From: Herbaspirillum sp. 3R11
GTDB taxonomy: Bacteria > Pseudomonadota > Gammaproteobacteria > Burkholderiales > Burkholderiaceae_D
Reading direction: 5' to 3'
Length of the DNA: 64,000 nucleotides
Assembly: GCF_004563925.1 (NCBI RefSeq)
Contig: NZ_SPNJ01000004.1
Coordinates: forward strand, 434,001-498,000
Both the position numbers and the translations under genes were made by a program. Under the pieces are notes generated by a model, which saw only the letters and a program-made list of their open reading frames with translations, was not told the DNA's origin and did not search any database. Shown one piece after another: positions 8,751-18,813 of the stretch. The stretch's first letter is position 1, and each line of letters begins with the position of its first letter.

Positions 8751-10517
8751 TCAGCGCCGCGGTTCTTCCCCATCTTTGCGACCGGCCGCCTTGTCTTCGT
8801 ACATGCCCTGGTCGGCTAGCTTGATCAAGGTCTCGGCATCCTGGGCATCCTGCGGATAGAAGGACACGCCGACGGACGCGCCCACGGTCATGCCGTCGGC
8901 GCCTTCGACATCCTGCAGGCACAGCAGCGGCGGCGCCAGTACGTTCTCGATCTTCGTGCGCACCTTGTCGGCGAAGGCGGCATCGGCGACGCCCCAGAAC
9001 ACCAGCACGAACTCGTCGCCGCCGAAGCGCGCCACCACATCGTCGTCGCGGGTGATGGCGCGCAGCCGCTGGCCGACCTCGACCAGCGTGAGGTCGCCGT
9101 ATTCATGGCCGAGCTTGTCGTTGATGGCCTTGAAGCGGTTCAGGTCGATGAACATCACCGTGAATTTGTCGAACAGCTCGGCGGCGCGGCGACCGCGCTT
9201 GTGAACGGCGGCGTCGAGGTAGCGCAGCACCGCTGCGCGGCTGGTGACGCCGGTCAGCTTGTCGGTACTGAGCTCGCTCTGCATTTCCATGAAGTTCTGC
9301 GCCAGTTGGCCGATCTCATCGCGCCGCTCGATCTTCAGTGCGACGTTCATCTGGCCCTTGCCGATGCGCGCCGCCGCACGCGACAGCCGGCGCACGTCGC
9401 GCACCACCCACTGCACGATGCTGAGGCCGAGCGCCAACGCGATGACCACCGCCAGCACCGCAATCACCACGGTCCAACGGGCGTTCTGGTCGAGCGTGTC
9501 GAGGAAGTCGCTGCGCGGCACCGCAACGACCGTAACCCAAGAGAGGCCGGCGCCGCCGCGCACCCACGAATACGCTGCATACGTCAGCTCGCCGTCTTCA
9601 CCGGCAAAGGTGAAGGTGGTGTCAGCGCCGCCGATGTTCTCGATTTCGGCGAGGTGTTTCTGCAGCGTTGAATAGGCATTGCGGATGATCAGGCTGCGGC
9701 TGTTCTCGGCGCGCAGGCGGCCGACCTTGCCTTGCTGTTCGCTGTAGATGTTCTCGCCGTTGGAGGAGGCGATCAGCTCGCCGTTGGATTCCATGATGAA
9801 GGCTTCGCCATGGCGGCTGACATGCAAACCCCTGACGAAGTCATTGAGCGCCTTGAGCGATACGTCGGTCGCCACCACGCCTTCGAACTGGCCGTTCTTC
9901 GACAACACGCGGCGTGCGCGCGTGGCGACCAGGTCCTTGTCCCAGTAGTTGATGTAGATGTCGCTCCAGACATCGCGGTCGCTGTGTTGCGCGGCGACGT
10001 ACCATGGCCGCGCACGCGGGTCGAAGTCGGTGGCGTCGTTCTTCGGCATGCTGAGCTGCCCGCCGATGCTGCTGAAACGATAGGCGCTGCGGAAACCGTC
10101 GGCGGCGCGCTTGACCCGCAGTTCGGCGTCGTCGAGACCGTAGCGGAACAGGCCGACGAAGTCGCCGCTGCGGTTGCCGTAGAACACATAGTTGTTGAGG
10201 TCCGGATGCAGCGAAGTGGCGATCCAGAAGCGCGAACGCAGGTTGTCGAGATCGGCGTTCAGGTCGGTCGCGGCCGGCATGCCGCGCGGAAAGGCCGACT
10301 CCAGCACCGAGGCGGCGCCGTCAATGTGGCGCTCTACGGTCAAGGCCACGCGGTCTGCGGTCTGGTCGAGCAATTGCTCGGCCACCGACACCACCGCATG
10401 CCGGCCGGCAAGATAGGACAGGATGCCGACCAGCAAGGACACCAGCAGGATCAGCACGACGAACGGCAACACCAACACCTTCGCCAGCGACGATGATGAG
10501 CGGAGTAGGTGGATCAT
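8751..10517 (-). CDS. Membrane diguanylate cyclase: dCache sensor, HAMP, GGDEF
   Basis: Makes cyclic-di-GMP in response to a periplasmic signal, 588 aa. The order is membrane helix at about 13-37, double-Cache periplasmic domain at about 45-335 (with the RPWYVAA Cache motif near 170), second helix at 349-370, HAMP at 370-420, then the cyclase. The active site GGDEF is intact (499-503). The inhibitory I-site RDDD (490-493) sits the correct five residues upstream, so product inhibition is expected. The domain entry is DKLTGVTSR rather than the common D-LTGL-NR form. The start has AAGGA seven bases upstream. No EAL domain is present. It appears to be a single-gene unit. Confidence 0.94.
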   Translation of the reverse strand: MIHLLRSSSSLAKVLVLPFVVLILLVSLLVGILSYLAGRHAVVSVAEQLLDQTADRVALTVERHIDGAASVLESAFPRGMPAATDLNADLDNLRSRFWIATSLHPDLNNYVFYGNRSGDFVGLFRYGLDDAELRVKRAADGFRSAYRFSSIGGQLSMPKNDATDFDPRARPWYVAAQHSDRDVWSDIYINYWDKDLVATRARRVLSKNGQFEGVVATDVSLKALNDFVRGLHVSRHGEAFIMESNGELIASSNGENIYSEQQGKVGRLRAENSRSLIIRNAYSTLQKHLAEIENIGGADTTFTFAGEDGELTYAAYSWVRGGAGLSWVTVVAVPRSDFLDTLDQNARWTVVIAVLAVVIALALGLSIVQWVVRDVRRLSRAAARIGKGQMNVALKIERRDEIGQLAQNFMEMQSELSTDKLTGVTSRAAVLRYLDAAVHKRGRRAAELFDKFTVMFIDLNRFKAINDKLGHEYGDLTLVEVGQRLRAITRDDDVVARFGGDEFVLVFWGVADAAFADKVRTKIENVLAPPLLCLQDVEGADGMTVGASVGVSFYPQDAQDAETLIKLADQGMYEDKAAGRKDGEEPRR

Positions 10518-10892
10518 GTGCCGTTCCTTGCTTTTTGCTTGCTTGTTTTAATGTTTTCCGTCGTCGCGCAAGACACAATGCGACCCGCTGCGAACGGTAT
10601 TCCCCTTGTTGCTTATCGGCTGCCGGGCGCAAAAATTGAAGCGACTGAGCGTGCTTTTTCCCGCGGGCGGCGTCAAGGACGTCTCGGGACATCATTCATG
10701 ACTTGGCGTTATTGCGCAAGGTCCGTGCGCAGGATGAAGAGGGAGGACGACGGAAGTGAGATGAAAGTGAGACGGAAGCGCGACAGATTGGCTGGGCGCA
10801 AGGCTGCGGCGACAGTTCGTTCCGGGCCGAAGCATTCATGGCGCAGACGGTTCTACACTTGCAGCATCGCTTTTTCCCTGAAGGAGTATTCC
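10518..10892. other. Divergent intergenic region between cyclase and VOC gene
   Basis: About 375 bases between two divergent genes. It must hold both promoters. I see no credible gene and no clear operator apart from two TGCGCA words close together near 10713-10735. Confidence 0.35.
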
Positions 10893-11384
10893 GTGGCTAT
10901 AGTCGCTCCAACCGAAATCGGCATGTCCTGCGTCAACATCGACGAACTGATCACGTTCTATGTGTCTGCGTTTTCGTTTTCGCTGGTCAACAAGATCGTG
11001 GCGCCCGCCGTGTCTGACGGCGGCTCCCTCTTTAGCGATGCCGGCTATGCCGTTGCCAGACTGCAGGCGCCGTTTGGCGAGCGGCTGAAATTGCTTGCGC
11101 CGAACAATCCGCCGGTCCATGCGCCCCGATCCAGGTCCGCCGCGAATATTTTGCGGGAGCCGCATGCGGCATTCCTGACATTCATCGTCGATGACATCGG
11201 GCAAGCGTCGCAGCTCGCGCTGGAATGCGGCGCCGCATCCCTGGCTGCGCCCGTCAGGATCAGGCCCGACTTGTGCATTGCGCTGCTCCAGGATCCGGAA
11301 GGAAATTACATCGAGCTGGCGCAGTATGACGACATTTCACTGTACCGGCCGGATCTCGCGTCCGCGCCGGGACGTGTATCGTAG
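10893..11384 (+). CDS. VOC (glyoxalase/bleomycin resistance) superfamily protein
   Basis: Small vicinal-oxygen-chelate protein of 163 aa. The GTG start at 10893 is chosen because AAGGAG lies six bases upstream; the reading frame stays open much further upstream but without family similarity. The N-terminal half has the YVSAFSFSLVNK segment, the usual F-Y-xx-LGF position. The C-terminal half has LLQDPEGNYIELAQY, the classic VOC beta-strand with metal-type Glu. It is followed after 29 bp by an ArsR gene on the same strand, suggesting co-transcription. Such proteins can be isomerases, dioxygenases or drug-binding proteins; the function here is not determinable. Confidence 0.85.
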   Translation: MAIVAPTEIGMSCVNIDELITFYVSAFSFSLVNKIVAPAVSDGGSLFSDAGYAVARLQAPFGERLKLLAPNNPPVHAPRSRSAANILREPHAAFLTFIVDDIGQASQLALECGAASLAAPVRIRPDLCIALLQDPEGNYIELAQYDDISLYRPDLASAPGRVS

Positions 11385-11413
11385 TATCCGACGTCATCTT
11401 CCGGGAATCCGAC

Positions 11414-12118
11414 ATGAATCAACTCGCCCAACCCCGCTTTGCCCGAGTCGCCGCCGTCATCGGCGATCCGACGCGCGCGCTCATGCTGTCGCGCTTGCTG
11501 GACGGTCGCTTCTATACCGCGAAAGAACTGGCCGACCACGCCGGCGTGACGGCGCCCACGGCGTCGCAGCATCTGAAGCTGCTGGTCGACGAGCGGCTGG
11601 CGAGCGTCCGCGCGCAAGGCCGGCATCGCTATTTCATGCTGGCCGACGGCAATGTGGCACATGCGCTCGAGGCCCTGCTGCGCGTGGCAGACGGCAGCTT
11701 GCCGGAAACCACGCGCTGGCAGGCGCCGGCGATGCGCGGCCTGCGCCATGCGCGCAGTTGCTACGGCCATCTTGCCGGCGAGCTGGGTGTGCAGCTGTGC
11801 CGGAGCTTCGTCGAACGGGGCTGGGTCGCAAGCGCTGAAGGCGACGGGCATGACTATCCGTTGACGCAGGCGGGTGTCGCAGGTCTGAAAGAACTCGGCC
11901 TGCCGGCGGAGCTGGTCGATGGCTTGCAGAGTAAGCGAGCACTCTATGGCTGTGTCGACTGGTCGGAGCGACGCGACCACTTTGCCGGCCCGCTGGCGGT
12001 GGCCCTGCTGGATGCGTTCATTGAACGCGGCTGGCTTCGTCGCGATGAAGCCAGCCGGGCCCTGACCGTCACCGCCAGCGGCAAGGCGGTGTTAATTCCT
12101 TCCCTGGCGGTTCGTTAA
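11414..12118 (+). CDS. ArsR-family winged-helix regulator with C-terminal extension
   Basis: Transcriptional repressor of 234 aa, twice the length of plain ArsR proteins. The N-terminal winged helix spans about 10-80, with recognition region TAKELADHAGVTAPTASQHL (37-56). The beta wing is RAQGRHRYF. A C-terminal half of about 130 residues (GLRHARSCYGHLAGELGV onward) is of the kind found in stand-alone ArsR regulators of small-molecule responses. The metal-binding ELCVCDL motif of arsenic sensors is absent, so a metal ligand is unlikely. It follows the VOC gene by 29 bp and precedes a FAD monooxygenase by 254 bp, so it may control either. Confidence 0.9.
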   Translation: MNQLAQPRFARVAAVIGDPTRALMLSRLLDGRFYTAKELADHAGVTAPTASQHLKLLVDERLASVRAQGRHRYFMLADGNVAHALEALLRVADGSLPETTRWQAPAMRGLRHARSCYGHLAGELGVQLCRSFVERGWVASAEGDGHDYPLTQAGVAGLKELGLPAELVDGLQSKRALYGCVDWSERRDHFAGPLAVALLDAFIERGWLRRDEASRALTVTASGKAVLIPSLAVR

Positions 12119-12372
12119 GTATTGCAAGGAAAAAGTCGCGCTCTTGCGCATCCGCTGCCCGGCGGCTATATTACGCACGTCGAAAAAGGCAGACTTGGTG
12201 TGGTCCAGCCCAGGTCCTTCCTCAGGGTCTGTTAACAGGCTTTGGGAAGCTCTGTCCATGCCCGTGCATGAGTCCCACGACGAACATCGGCGCCATCCGG
12301 CGCTTTCTGTTCGTCTGTGCGGTTCTCAAGACAACGAACCGCTCCGGTCGAACGATCACCAGGGAGTCTTTC

Positions 12373-13917
12373 ATGCACGCGTCATCCGTTCCATCCGTTC
12401 TACCCATCCATGATGTAGTCATCGCCGGCGCCGGTCCGGTGGGCTTGTTCCTGGCCTGCGAATTGCGTCTCGCCGGCGTATCGGTGCTGGTGCTGGAGCA
12501 GGCCGGCAATCCGCAATCGCCGCTGAAGCAATTGCCCTTCGGCATGCGCGGCCTGTCCATTCCGACCGTCGAGTCCCTTCATCGGCGCGGCCTGCTGGAT
12601 GCCGTCAAGGCGCCCTCGCCCACTACGAACGCGTCAGCCTCGACTCCGCATTGGCTGCAACAGCAACGGCGCGCCGGCGGCCACTTCGCCGGCATGCAGT
12701 TTTATCTCGATCAGGTCGATCGCGCGAAGTGGCCGACTCACTTATCTGGTCCGGCCGATGCCGGGGTCGCCACCGACATGCAACACATCGAAGCGGTTCT
12801 CGCCGCACGCGCTCACGGGATGGGCGCGGAGATCATGCGCGGCGCCGGCGTGGATGGTGTCGAACAGTTGGATGAGCACGTGGACATTCATGCCGGCGCT
12901 CAGACGTTCCGCGCGCGCTGGCTGGTCGGATGCGACGGCGGACGCAGTACCGTGCGCAAGATCGGCGGCTTTGAATTTACCGGCACCGCACCGGAGTTCA
13001 CCGGCTACTCGGCTGAAGTCGAGTTGGCCGATCCGCAACTGCTGCAGCCGGGTCGCCACTACACGCCCGCGGGCATGTTCACCTTCCAGCCGCCGGGCAC
13101 CATCGCCATGGTCGACTTCGACGGCGGCGCGTTTCATCGCACGCAGCCGATCACGCGCGAACATGTGGAGTCGGTGTTGCGCCGCGTCTCCGGCGTTCAC
13201 GTCACTGTGACGGCGCTCAGGCTCGCCGCCACCTGGACCGACCGCGCCCTCCAGGCTGCGACTTATCGCAAGGGGCGCGTGCTGCTGGCCGGCGATGCCG
13301 CGCATGTCCACTCGCCGCTGGGCGGTCAGGGACTGAATCTAGGCCTCGGCGATGCGATGAACCTCGGCTGGAAACTAGCCGCGACCATTCGCGGCGATGC
13401 ACCGGAGGGCTTGCTCGACAGTTATGAGACAGAACGTCATCCGCTGGGTGCGCAAATACTAGATTGGTCGCGCGCGCAGGTCGGCCTCATGCGTCCGGGT
13501 GAAAGTTCGCGCGCGCTGGCCGCCATCATCCGCGATCTGATCGGCACACGCGACGGCGCGACTTATTTCGCCGAACGGGTCTGGGGCCTGTCGTTGCGCT
13601 ATGAACTCGGTGACAAGCATCCGCTGGTCGGCCGCAGCGCACCGGATTTCATGCTGGCCGACGGCAGCCGGCTCGGCGAGCATCTTCGCGACGGCAAAGG
13701 TTTGCTGCTGGATTTCGGCGCCGATGGTTCATTGCAAACGACGATGCGCCGCTGGCAGGATCGCATCACGTATCTCGCAAGCGATGCCGGCGACAAGCTC
13801 GGCCTGAGCGCCTTGCTGGTGCGACCGGACGGCATCGTGGTATGGGTGAGTAAGGGCGCAGCGGACCCGGAGGATATTGCCCGGGCCGCTACACGCTGGT
13901 TCAAATGTTTAACGTAG
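12373..13917 (+). CDS. FAD-dependent monooxygenase, class A flavoprotein hydroxylase
   Basis: NAD(P)H-dependent aromatic-type hydroxylase, 514 aa. ATG 12373 is chosen because AGGGAG is six bases upstream. The FAD Rossmann motif is [20 protein letters not shown], near 15-34. The second FAD motif is [19 protein letters not shown] at about residues 302-320. A C-terminal thioredoxin-like tail ([12 protein letters not shown]) follows, as in pentachlorophenol, rifampicin and polyketide hydroxylases. The substrate is not known. Its stop codon lies inside the last codons of the convergent autotransporter gene, with the 3' ends overlapping by 9 bases, so there is no space for a separate terminator. 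Confidence 0.92.
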   Translation: MHASSVPSVLPIHDVVIAGAGPVGLFLACELRLAGVSVLVLEQAGNPQSPLKQLPFGMRGLSIPTVESLHRRGLLDAVKAPSPTTNASASTPHWLQQQRRAGGHFAGMQFYLDQVDRAKWPTHLSGPADAGVATDMQHIEAVLAARAHGMGAEIMRGAGVDGVEQLDEHVDIHAGAQTFRARWLVGCDGGRSTVRKIGGFEFTGTAPEFTGYSAEVELADPQLLQPGRHYTPAGMFTFQPPGTIAMVDFDGGAFHRTQPITREHVESVLRRVSGVHVTVTALRLAATWTDRALQAATYRKGRVLLAGDAAHVHSPLGGQGLNLGLGDAMNLGWKLAATIRGDAPEGLLDSYETERHPLGAQILDWSRAQVGLMRPGESSRALAAIIRDLIGTRDGATYFAERVWGLSLRYELGDKHPLVGRSAPDFMLADGSRLGEHLRDGKGLLLDFGADGSLQTTMRRWQDRITYLASDAGDKLGLSALLVRPDGIVVWVSKGAADPEDIARAATRWFKCLT

Positions 13918-16641
13918 CGGCACGTTAATCCCGAACAGGATCGACGAATAGCGCCCCTGCCCGACGTTCAGATTGCTGCTGTAGTCGACGATGAAAGACG
14001 TGCCGCCAGCCAGCAGCAGACGCATGCCGATCCCGGCAGTCCAGTTGCCTGTGAAGCTGTCGTCCGAGCGGATCACGTAGGCCGGCCCTGACGACGCCAG
14101 GTCGGCATACGAAATCCCCGCTTCGCCCGCGCCGGAAAACTGCCGGCGGTATTCGATGCGGCCGCGCGGCGTCCACATGCCGACGCGGCTCAGGTACTGG
14201 CCTTCGGTGCGCAGGCCGAGCGTGCCGCTGCTGGTGCGCACGCTTTGCTTGAAATAGGTCAGCGCGTTGTTGCCGGCGGCAGCTTCGGTGTATTGCCCCA
14301 GCGTGGTCGAGGCCAGGTCGAGCTTGCCGTAGGGTGACCACATCCAGCTATTGCCGCGGAATTCATAACCGCTAGACAGCGCGACGAACATTTGATTGCC
14401 GCCGCGCTGGCCGGTGGCGAAGCTGCCGTCGTCCGTCACATAGCGCGTCGAGTCGAAGTTGAGCGCGCCGTAGCCGAGCATGCCGTCGACGAAAATGTTC
14501 GGCGTCGGCCGGAAGCTGCCGTACACCGTCGCCACCACGCTCTGCCCGACGCTCTTGCTGCCGTTCTCGCCGATGTCGCTGCGGTCGCGGCTGTAGCCGG
14601 TGCCGACGCCGATGGTCAGCTGATCGCTCAGACGATAGTCGGCACCCATGCTGATGCCGTTGGTGGCGAAGCGGAAACCTTCCTGCTGGCCATTGGCGTT
14701 GCGCTGCCCGAAGTCGACCGTGCCGGCAATCCACAACGACAGTTCCTGTTTCGCGTTATTGGCGGTCTTGTTCGGCAATTCAGGCAAGGCGTCGAGATCC
14801 TTGCCGGCGCCTGCAAGCGGCTTCGCGTCGGACTTGCCGACCTGACTCAGCAGCGGCCAGCCCACTTTGCGCATGCCCGCCTGCAACGGTGCACCGACCA
14901 CGCGATCGACTTCGTCATCGTTCCATTGCGCCAGCAGCGGCTTGGCCGGTGCGACCGGCTGTGCAAACCCGAGACCGAAACTGGAACGCGCCCAACCGTC
15001 GCCGTGCAGGCTTTCCAGACGACGACTGAAGTTGCCCAGCTGTGCCGTGGCGAAACGGCTGGCGGTCTGTCCATGTGCTGCGACCAGTCCTTTGACCTGG
15101 ACATCGTTGGCGGCATTGGGGCGTGCGGCGACGGTGATGTTCACGATGACCGCTGCGGATGTACCGAAGGCATTTGTCAGCGTATAGCTGAACTGCACGC
15201 TGCCGCTGAATCCTGCCGCTGCCGTATAGATGATGTCGGTGCCGCTCACTACCGCGGTGCCGGATCCCGGTGCGCCGGTAATCGTGACGGCCGTGACCGG
15301 GCCGTTGGCGGCAGCCGCGCCGACATGCAGCGTGACGGCTTGCCCGGCTTGCACGGTAGCGGTTTGCGCCGCCGAAGTCGGCGCGCCCGGAGACGTCACG
15401 GTGACGGTCACCGTGGCCGGCGTAGAGGTGCCGCCCGGTCCGGTGATGGTGTAGGTGAAGCTGTCGGCGCCGACATAGTTGGCGGCAGGCGTGTAGAGCA
15501 CGTTCAGGCCGTTGACGACGGCTGTGCCGTGCGCAGGTGCGCCTGCCGAAACCGTGGTGATGGACCCGCTATCGTTGGCAGTCACCGGAATCGTCACCGC
15601 CTGATTCGCCGGCGTGTTGGCGCTGTCAGCCGCTGTAACCGGAACGCCGGCGCTGACGGTCAGCGTGAAAGTCTGCGCCTTGAGGATCGGTGCCGGCGTG
15701 CTGCTGTCGGTTGCCGACGCCGTCACGGAAAAACTTCCCGCCTGCGTCGGCGTACCCGAGATCGTCGCACTCGAAGATGTTGTGGAGAAGGTCAATCCCG
15801 CCGGCAAACTGGTCACCGTGATGGCGCCGTAGGGTGCAGCGCCACCGCTCCAGGTGAGCGTCTGGGTATAGCTTGCACCCTGCGTCGCAAACCATGTCGT
15901 TGATGGCGTAATCACGATCGTCGGCGCGCCGACAGTGATGATGACGGTCGCCACGCCCGAGGTGCCGATAGCATTGGTCGCCGTGTAGCTGAAGGTATCC
16001 CCGCCGCTGTAGCCGGCGGTCGGGGTATAGGTAAATGCGTTGACGCCGTTGGGTGTTGCCGTGCCGTGCGCCGCCCCCGTCGTGATGCTCAGGGAGGTCG
16101 GGGTGCCGCCGGTAATCGACACCGGGATATTGTTATTGCTGCTGCCGTAGCCGACCGCCGTACCGCTGTTGGCGGTCACCGGGGCACCCGCACCGACGGT
16201 GCCGATGAACGCTTGCGCACCGGTGAAATTGTTGCTGTCGGTGGCGGTAATCGTGAAAGAAAATCCACCGGCGACGGTAGGCGTCCCGGAAATGGCGCCG
16301 GTAGCTGCCGTGAGGTTCATGCCTGTCGGCAACGCGCCGCTGGTGACTGCGTACGTATACGGGGCAGTGCCGCCGCTGGCAGTCGCCTGCAAAGTGAGAG
16401 CAATGCCGCGCTGCCAGTTGGCCGCCCCCATCGACACCGCAATCGTCGGTCCGACCGCATAGGCCGGATTGAACCAGCTCGCCGGCATCAGCAACAGGAG
16501 TGCCGTCGTCAACGCGACGACACTTGGCCATGCTGCTTTTGCCGCGATGCGTACACGTCGCCAAAGTGAGTTCAATACCGAGGTCAATAGCGGCGACGAA
16601 AGAAAGCGACGTGCGACGCCGTTGGTACCGAGTTGAAACAT
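13909..16641 (-). CDS. Autotransporter with Ig-like (He_PIG/cadherin-like) repeat passenger
   Basis: Type Va secreted surface protein, 910 aa from ATG 16641, chosen because GGGGGGA lies three to four bases upstream; an ATG at 16677 has no ribosome site. An unusually long signal region (about 62 residues; basic [12 protein letters not shown], then the hydrophobic [13 protein letters not shown]) ends near PAYA. The passenger (63 to about 520) is a string of Ig-like repeats: [18 protein letters not shown] and [17 protein letters not shown]-like units, alternating with [13 protein letters not shown]-type units. A linker of about 110 residues leads into the outer-membrane beta-barrel (about 630-910) ending in FGINVPLR. 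It is likely an adhesin or structural surface protein. It lacks the usual terminal aromatic residue. Confidence 0.9.
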   Translation of the reverse strand: MFQLGTNGVARRFLSSPLLTSVLNSLWRRVRIAAKAAWPSVVALTTALLLLMPASWFNPAYAVGPTIAVSMGAANWQRGIALTLQATASGGTAPYTYAVTSGALPTGMNLTAATGAISGTPTVAGGFSFTITATDSNNFTGAQAFIGTVGAGAPVTANSGTAVGYGSSNNNIPVSITGGTPTSLSITTGAAHGTATPNGVNAFTYTPTAGYSGGDTFSYTATNAIGTSGVATVIITVGAPTIVITPSTTWFATQGASYTQTLTWSGGAAPYGAITVTSLPAGLTFSTTSSSATISGTPTQAGSFSVTASATDSSTPAPILKAQTFTLTVSAGVPVTAADSANTPANQAVTIPVTANDSGSITTVSAGAPAHGTAVVNGLNVLYTPAANYVGADSFTYTITGPGGTSTPATVTVTVTSPGAPTSAAQTATVQAGQAVTLHVGAAAANGPVTAVTITGAPGSGTAVVSGTDIIYTAAAGFSGSVQFSYTLTNAFGTSAAVIVNITVAARPNAANDVQVKGLVAAHGQTASRFATAQLGNFSRRLESLHGDGWARSSFGLGFAQPVAPAKPLLAQWNDDEVDRVVGAPLQAGMRKVGWPLLSQVGKSDAKPLAGAGKDLDALPELPNKTANNAKQELSLWIAGTVDFGQRNANGQQEGFRFATNGISMGADYRLSDQLTIGVGTGYSRDRSDIGENGSKSVGQSVVATVYGSFRPTPNIFVDGMLGYGALNFDSTRYVTDDGSFATGQRGGNQMFVALSSGYEFRGNSWMWSPYGKLDLASTTLGQYTEAAAGNNALTYFKQSVRTSSGTLGLRTEGQYLSRVGMWTPRGRIEYRRQFSGAGEAGISYADLASSGPAYVIRSDDSFTGNWTAGIGMRLLLAGGTSFIVDYSSNLNVGQGRYSSILFGINVPLR

Positions 16642-17104
16642 GCATCCCCCCGGATGATCATTTTGGTTGCGGTTCATAGTTTTGTCTTATGAGCAACGGC
16701 CGAATTACGCGCTGCATAGCCTCCACAGGCTATAGAGAAACCCCCATCCGGTATGTAGCCCAAACGCGCTACAACGCCGGTGCTTCTTGCCAGATGCCAC
16801 GATGGAGAAACGATGAAAGTCACGCCGCGAATGGGCGTTTGAAACCGACGCGATTTGCATTGCCCTGTTTTTTGCGGGCAATACTACAGAGGCGCCAGCC
16901 GGCGCTTGACCGCCTGTCTCACTTTTTGAAAATTTTTAATTGTCAAATGGACAAGCAATAGATTTGCTTTGTTTGCGACGGCGCTCCTGCCAACCGGCTT
17001 GCGCGAACGGAGCGCCGCAGTTACGTTATGGCCTGCTGCAGAAATCACTCAAAAAAATGCCGACAAACACGCTCTGCCATCAACCCAAGAATGTGCGCAC
17101 GACA
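16642..17104. promoter_or_regulatory. Divergent promoter region, autotransporter / lipoprotein hydrolase
   Basis: About 460 bases separating two divergent genes. The right half is AT-rich (TTTTTGAAAATTTTTAATTG near 16923-16942). A perfect inverted repeat TTGTC-aaatg-GACAA sits at 16940-16954 and could be an operator. I see no convincing gene here. Confidence 0.4.
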
Positions 17105-17941
17105 ATGCCGGCATCACTCACGCGCATGCTGTGCGTGGTCCTGTACGTGGGGCTATGCATGCTGATCACGGCGTGCGCAGAAGCGCCGCGCAGGCAGGCG
17201 GATGCGATCGCGCAGTCGGCTGGTTTGCAGCGTGAACAGGTACGTGCGGGATCGTTCCTGCTGACCGTGTATGTGCGCCTGACGCGTACCGACCTGCCGG
17301 TCACCGTGTATATCGAAGGCGACGGCCTGGCCTGGCGTACGCGCACCCAGCCGTCGGACGATCCGACGCCGCGCCGTGCGCTGGGCTTGCGGATGGCGGC
17401 GGCAGACCGCAGCGCCAATGTGGTGTATCTGGCGCGGCCGTGCCAGTTCACGCCGATGAACGACAACCCGCAATGCGATGCCGCTTACTGGACCGGAAAA
17501 CGTTTCGCTCCCGAGGTGGTGGCTGCGATGAATGACGCCGTCAGCCGCTACATGGCGCGCCTGCCCGGGCAGCGCGTCAACCTGGTCGGCTATTCGGGCG
17601 GCGGCGCGATTGCCGTGCTGCTTGCCGCCAGACGGCAGGATGTCGCGTCCTTGCGCACGGTGGCCGGCAACCTCGACCATGATGCGGTCAATCGCCTGCA
17701 CCGCGTCTCGCTGATGCCGGACTCACTCAATCCAATGGACGTTGCTGCCAAGGTCGCCGGTCTGCCGCAACTTCATTTCAGCGGCGCCGACGACAGCATT
17801 ATTCCGCCGTCCATCGTGCACAGCTTCGTCGCCAAAGCCGGCGCTTGCGCGCAAGAGCAAGTGGTCGGCGGCATGACGCACGAAGGTGACTGGGATGCGC
17901 GATGGCCGCAATTGCTGGCGATCCAACCGCGCTGCAAATGA
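17105..17941 (+). CDS. Alpha/beta-hydrolase-fold lipoprotein
   Basis: Putative membrane-anchored serine hydrolase, 278 aa from ATG 17105 (MPASLTRM...). ATG 17057 and 17126 are also in frame, and none has a strong ribosome site. The lipobox LITAC gives a lipid-modified cysteine about 20 residues in. The nucleophile elbow is GYSGGG in VNLVGYSGGGAIAV. An acid residue in GADDSIIPP and a histidine in GGMTHEGDW complete a normal Ser-Asp-His triad. Paired cysteines (PCQF and QCDAAYW) may form a disulfide, as expected in the periplasm. Substrate unknown. It is divergent from the Ig-repeat autotransporter. Confidence 0.85.
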   Translation: MPASLTRMLCVVLYVGLCMLITACAEAPRRQADAIAQSAGLQREQVRAGSFLLTVYVRLTRTDLPVTVYIEGDGLAWRTRTQPSDDPTPRRALGLRMAAADRSANVVYLARPCQFTPMNDNPQCDAAYWTGKRFAPEVVAAMNDAVSRYMARLPGQRVNLVGYSGGGAIAVLLAARRQDVASLRTVAGNLDHDAVNRLHRVSLMPDSLNPMDVAAKVAGLPQLHFSGADDSIIPPSIVHSFVAKAGACAQEQVVGGMTHEGDWDARWPQLLAIQPRCK

Positions 17942-17981
17942 GGAAAATGAGGCGGCGGAGCGACTGAACGCGCCCGGCAAC

Positions 17982-18761
17982 CTATTTGCCGCCGGTGACG
18001 TCCAGGAAGGTGCCTGTGATGAAGGACGCCTCGGCGCTTGCCAGCCACAGAATCGCGCGTGCGACTTCTTCGGGCTGGCCGCCTCTTCCCATCGGGATCG
18101 AATCCTTGACGCGATCCACCCGGCCCGGCTCGCCGCCGCTGGCATGCATCTCCGTATAGATGTGTCCGGGGCGGATGCAGTTGACGCGTATCCCCTCGCG
18201 CGCAACTTCTTTGGCGAAGCCGGTGGTGAAGGTCTCGAGGGCGCCCTTCGACGCGGCGTAGTCGACGTATTCGTTGGGACTGCCGAGCCGGGCCGAGGCC
18301 GATGAAATGTTGACCACGACGCCGCCGCGCCCGTTGTGGCGCGTCGACATGCGCTTCACCGCCTGCTGCGCACAGAGGATGGGGCCGATCGCGTTGACCG
18401 CGAAGATGCGCTGCATGCGCGCGAAGCCGAGATCCTCCAGCCGTGACTGCGGCGCCAGCATGGCGGCGTTGTTGACGAGGACGTCGATGCGGCCGAAGCT
18501 GCGGTCGATCGCCGTGAACAACTGCGCGACCTGTTCCGGATCCGCGCTGTCTGCGCGCACCGCCAATGCGCGACGTCCGAGCGCCTCCACATCGGCTACT
18601 ACCGCGAGCGCGGCGGACTCGTTGGAGACGAAGCTGATCGCGACGTCGTAACCTTGTTCCGCCGCCAGCCGAGCGGTTGCGGCGCCCACGCCGCGGCTTC
18701 CGCCGGTGATCAGGATCAGCGGCGCCTGTGAGTGTGACTGTGAGCGTGAGAGGGTATCCAT
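17982..18761 (-). CDS. SDR-family oxidoreductase
   Basis: Classical short-chain dehydrogenase/reductase, 259 aa. ATG 18761 is chosen because GGAGG lies eight bases upstream; the frame is open to 18842 without support. The cofactor loop is TGGSRGVG (19-26). NNAA at 97-100, Ser at about 153-154 and Y168-x3-K172 (YAASK) complete the catalytic set, so the enzyme should be active with NAD(P)H. The C-terminal EEVARAILWLASAEASFITG is typical of FabG-like members. It is co-directional with the EamA transporter (52 bp upstream) and a LysR gene before that, so probably one unit. Substrate unknown. Confidence 0.92.
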   Translation of the reverse strand: MDTLSRSQSHSQAPLILITGGSRGVGAATARLAAEQGYDVAISFVSNESAALAVVADVEALGRRALAVRADSADPEQVAQLFTAIDRSFGRIDVLVNNAAMLAPQSRLEDLGFARMQRIFAVNAIGPILCAQQAVKRMSTRHNGRGGVVVNISSASARLGSPNEYVDYAASKGALETFTTGFAKEVAREGIRVNCIRPGHIYTEMHASGGEPGRVDRVKDSIPMGRGGQPEEVARAILWLASAEASFITGTFLDVTGGK

Positions 18762-18813
18762 TTTGCAAACCTCCATGTGATGGTGAAGATCGGGCGCATG
18801 CATTCCTGCGCCG

